This document shows, piece after piece, positions 61,626 through 64,000 of a stretch of DNA of 64,000 bases. Every line of letters begins with the position of its first letter. Position 1 is the first letter of the stretch. Both the position numbers and the translations under genes were made by a program. The DNA is from Bacteroidales bacterium CF (GTDB lineage Bacteria; Bacteroidota; Bacteroidia; Bacteroidales; UBA932): contig CP006772.1 in the NCBI GenBank assembly GCA_000473305.1, positions 1,612,001 through 1,676,000 of the forward strand, in the 5' to 3' direction. Below the pieces are notes generated by a model. It ran no database searches. It saw nothing but the letters and a program-made list of their open reading frames with translations, and was not told where the DNA came from.

Positions 61626-62618
61626 ATGAAAACAAATCTTCTAAACATCCTTAAAGCATTATTGCTTATAGCAGCTCTGTCCGCGATATTGATTTTCATG
61701 GACAGCAGTAACGGCAAAAAAGATACCAGAATTTTAAAACTGGCATTGATACAGTACAACGACTCCCCTCTTTCTGAGCTTTCCCTGCAGGGTTTTATGC
61801 ACGGACTGGTCGGTACCGGCATGAAGGCAGGGATTGATTACACACTCGATGTGCTTAATGCACAAGGCGATATCTCAACACTAAACATTATCATCGACAA
61901 AGTTGTATCTGACGGACCAGATCTGATTTTTGTAACATCCACACCTACACTTCAACTGGCTGCCCAGAAGATAAAGGATATTCCCGTTATTTTCTCGGTA
62001 GTGGCTGACCCTGCAGCGGCCGGAGTGTGCAACTCCTTCACAGACCATCAGGAGAATATAACCGGTATATCAACTATGGGTGATTATGAGGGAATGATCA
62101 AAATCATCCAGCAGCTTTCGCCGGATACAAAGACGATAGGTACCATCTTCTCTCCCGGAGAGGCCAACTCTGTAAAAAACATGAATGCACTTAAAGGGTA
62201 TGCTGAACAGAGCGGGATAAAGCTTTTATCCACACCGGTGAACTCCAGCTCGGAGATAGCAGATGCTGCCCTTGCTTTGGTAGAGGCAAGACCGGACATT
62301 ATATGCCAGATTGTAGACAACCTCACATCCTCATCAATAGCCAATATTATCAAGGTTGCCCGTGACAATAAGATTCCGCTGTTCGGCTTCGTCAGCGACC
62401 AGTCCGAAAAGGGTGCGGTGCTTGTAGTATCGAGAGATTACCAGCAGGCAGGCATAGATGCAGTAGTGCTTGCAAAGAGATATTTTGACGGTACTCCCAT
62501 AAAGGATATACCTATTGAATTTGTCAGCAAGACAAACATATTGATAAACAAAGAAGCCGCTAAGGCTGCAGGAATAATTATCCCAAAAGATTTTGAGAGA
62601 AAATGGACGGAAAACTGA
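61626..62618 (+). CDS. ABC transporter substrate-binding protein (TrpX/ABC_sub_bind family)
   Basis: A 330-aa periplasmic binding protein of the ABC_sub_bind (PF04392) family, related to the tryptophan/tyrosine TrpX proteins. An uncleaved-looking N-terminal helix (ILKALLLIAALSAILIFMDS) anchors or exports it; no lipobox Cys follows. The two-lobed fold is visible in LALIQYNDSPLSELSLQGFM, VIFSVVADPAAAGVCNSF and IPLFGFVSDQSEKGAVLVVS. Its stop overlaps the STAS gene by 16 bp. The ligand is probably an aromatic amino acid or similar, but this is inference. Confidence 0.85.
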   Translation: MKTNLLNILKALLLIAALSAILIFMDSSNGKKDTRILKLALIQYNDSPLSELSLQGFMHGLVGTGMKAGIDYTLDVLNAQGDISTLNIIIDKVVSDGPDLIFVTSTPTLQLAAQKIKDIPVIFSVVADPAAAGVCNSFTDHQENITGISTMGDYEGMIKIIQQLSPDTKTIGTIFSPGEANSVKNMNALKGYAEQSGIKLLSTPVNSSSEIADAALALVEARPDIICQIVDNLTSSSIANIIKVARDNKIPLFGFVSDQSEKGAVLVVSRDYQQAGIDAVVLAKRYFDGTPIKDIPIEFVSKTNILINKEAAKAAGIIIPKDFERKWTEN

Positions 62619-63856
62619 ACATAATCCGCGAAGAGAGACCGGGCTACATCATTTTCAGGCTTGAAGGCCGTATAGATGCATACTGGTCAAAATACCTGGA
62701 CGAGGCTCTCGATAATGCCTTCAGAGAGAGGGAATACAACATAGCTCTCGATATGGGCAATATTGAATATCTGAGCTCACTGGGAATCAGATCGCTCATC
62801 AAGTATGCCAAGATGGCTAAAGGTGTAAACGGGATTTTCGGAATCTCAGCCCTTTCAAAAGAGGTACAGACAGTCCTCGAGATGGTGGGACTTGCCGGTA
62901 TGCTGGAATGGAAAGCCCCCGCCTCAAATGAGGACAAAGCCGAAGAGAGCACTCTGGAATTCGAGAGTGATGGATTTTTATTCAAGGCTGTAGAGATCAA
63001 AGGAAAAGAAAACGGCACATTCAAATGCACGTTAAACGGAGATCCGGAAGGAATCAAAAAAGGGTTCACCCAAAAGGATTGTATTTCAGCCAAATTCGGC
63101 AGCGGAAAATATGGTCTGGGACTCGGTGCAATCGGCTCAGGTTTTGAGGATTGCCAATCCAGGTTCGGAGAGTATATTGCATTGGGCGATGCAGTTGCAT
63201 TCATGCCGTCCGGCGATGTCAACACCCCGGACTTTATGATTACAGAGGGCAACCTGATTCCTTCAATCAACATGTTGTATGGTATTTCGCTCGAGGGCAG
63301 CTTCAGCAGGTTTATAAAATTCGCACCATCCGAAAACAAAAAAAGCATCCCGTTAAGCAAAATAATAAGGGCTGTTGCAGCAAACACAGGATTCAAAGAG
63401 TTTGCAATGGTTATGATGGCTGAGAGTAAGGGAATGGTCGGGGTTGCGCTGAAGCGTTCACCTGTAACTATAGGAAACAATGAGATATTCTCTTTTCCGC
63501 AGATTAAAGACAACCTCAATCTGACAACCGAACCTGAATACACAGGCGATATATCCCTAAGTCTGAGTATAATAACATCCGGCGAAGATACTCCTCTGAA
63601 AAAGTTTACAAGAGAATCAGCCCCGGATCGTGATAACCCGGAAAAGTTAAGGCACCACACCCACTCCGCAATATTCGGATACAAACCAATTGCCAAATCA
63701 CAGATTGGTGCAGAAGAGGCAATTAAAAACCTGTTTGACGAGGAGAGACTCGGGAGCGTCATGCATCTGCTGAACGACAGGAGAGATGCAACCGGTGCCG
63801 GAGAGAGCGAATTCACTCAAGGTGTCTGCTGGATAGGAAAAATTGATAAATTTTAA
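62603..63856 (+). CDS. STAS-domain protein with unknown C-terminal domain
   Basis: A 417-aa cytoplasmic protein. Residues 1-105 are a STAS (anti-sigma antagonist) domain: FRLEGRIDAYWSKYLDEALD, YNIALDMGNIEYLSSLGIRS with the phosphorylatable Ser after the LSS turn. Residues ~115-417 form a second, mixed alpha/beta domain that I cannot place (FGSGKYGLGLGAIGSGFEDC, GDAVAFMPSGDVNTPDF). It lies inside an ABC importer operon, overlapping the binding protein by 16 bp and ending 12 bp before the permease. It may regulate transport or sense occupancy; RsbW-like kinases elsewhere in the window could in principle act on it. Confidence 0.8.
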   Translation: MDGKLNIIREERPGYIIFRLEGRIDAYWSKYLDEALDNAFREREYNIALDMGNIEYLSSLGIRSLIKYAKMAKGVNGIFGISALSKEVQTVLEMVGLAGMLEWKAPASNEDKAEESTLEFESDGFLFKAVEIKGKENGTFKCTLNGDPEGIKKGFTQKDCISAKFGSGKYGLGLGAIGSGFEDCQSRFGEYIALGDAVAFMPSGDVNTPDFMITEGNLIPSINMLYGISLEGSFSRFIKFAPSENKKSIPLSKIIRAVAANTGFKEFAMVMMAESKGMVGVALKRSPVTIGNNEIFSFPQIKDNLNLTTEPEYTGDISLSLSIITSGEDTPLKKFTRESAPDRDNPEKLRHHTHSAIFGYKPIAKSQIGAEEAIKNLFDEERLGSVMHLLNDRRDATGAGESEFTQGVCWIGKIDKF

Positions 63857-63868
63857 TAACAGGGTACA

Positions 63869-64000
63869 ATGTCATTACTCATAGGTGCACTTACAATAGG
63901 ATTAATCTTGTCGTTGCTTGCCCTCGGCATGTTCATAAGCTTCAAGATTTACAATTTTGCGGACATTACTGCAGAGGGCTCAATCACATTGGGAGCCTCT
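63869..64000 (+). CDS. ABC transporter permease (3' truncated by the window)
   Basis: The first 44 codons are visible: a hydrophobic helix (LIGALTIGLILSLLALGMF) followed by FADITAEGSITLGAS, the conserved N-terminus of BPD_transp_2 permeases paired with ABC_sub_bind proteins (usual form FxDITVEGSFxLGAA). The rest lies beyond the window, where an ATPase gene would be expected next. Confidence 0.85.
   Translation, partial: MSLLIGALTIGLILSLLALGMFISFKIYNFADITAEGSITLGAS

Noticed and set aside
62644-63816. 390-codon open frame on the - strand
   Set aside because: It lies wholly opposite the STAS gene, has Ser/Pro/Leu-rich composition typical of antisense frames and no recognisable domain.

Overview
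The window is chromosomal DNA from an anaerobic member of the Bacteroidota, most likely order Bacteroidales. The evidence is gene content and promoter type. It carries DUF1573, DUF3822, DUF5686 and a PASTA-RluD pair, a Rho with a long Gln/Asn-rich insertion, a divergent LptD and many FKBP/TonB-type envelope proteins. Upstream regions are A-rich without strong Shine-Dalgarno sites, and many carry the Bacteroidota promoter -7 element TAnnTTTG, several with TTTG 19-20 bp upstream. A futalosine-pathway enzyme (MqnE), a bifurcating-type [FeFe]-hydrogenase and a hybrid cluster protein point to strict anaerobiosis. I cannot fix the genus; Rikenellaceae-like is a guess. No IS element, prophage, CRISPR array or rRNA is visible, and the region reads as ordinary chromosome.

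Layout. 1-3.9 kb (+): end of rsmG, rpmH, mqnE, a PASTA protein and rluD. 3.9-8.9 kb (-): outer-membrane barrel protein, ruvC, serS and a small ferredoxin. 9.0-12.3 kb (+): a coupled DUF1573 / MeaB GTPase / metal permease operon. 12.3-17.6 kb (-): rho, ridA and lptD. 17.6-23.5 kb (+): amidase, MCE protein, dnaA behind a 79% A+T leader, pepD and rpe. 23.5-28.2 kb: birA (-), then rsfS-ftsH-cdsA-psd (+). 28.2-32.1 kb (-): pyrF, prfA and hcp, with a G+C-rich structured gap between prfA and hcp. 32.3-33.0 kb (+): a Crp/Fnr regulator divergent from hcp and sharing a palindromic operator candidate with it.

32.96-43.0 kb (-) is the most interesting part. A four-gene [FeFe]-hydrogenase operon of the NADH/ferredoxin bifurcating type (HndA, D, C, B-like) is preceded by a tightly coupled signalling-type cassette: DRTGG protein, RsbW-like ATPase, an [FeFe]-hydrogenase homologue with altered active-site loops (a likely H2 sensor), a second DRTGG protein, a PHP phosphoesterase, a second HATPase protein and a sirtuin. 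A GNAT-like gene sits directly upstream. The cassette looks like a redox or H2-sensing relay controlling the neighbouring hydrogenase.

43-64 kb: tcdA, mazG and a SAM hydroxide adenosyltransferase (-); a CoA-transferase (+); two FKBP lipoproteins and nrnA (-); a hypothetical membrane protein, DUF3822, rsmD and tRNA-Asp (+); a cold-shock protein, a nitronate-monooxygenase-like enzyme, DUF5686, an MFS sugar permease, a GH38 alpha-mannosidase and fabI (-). At the right edge is an unusual ABC transporter operon (+) with a STAS-domain gene between the binding protein and the permease. No gene-free stretch exceeds 300 bp; the longest gaps (30233-30484 and 53321-53565) are described in the list.
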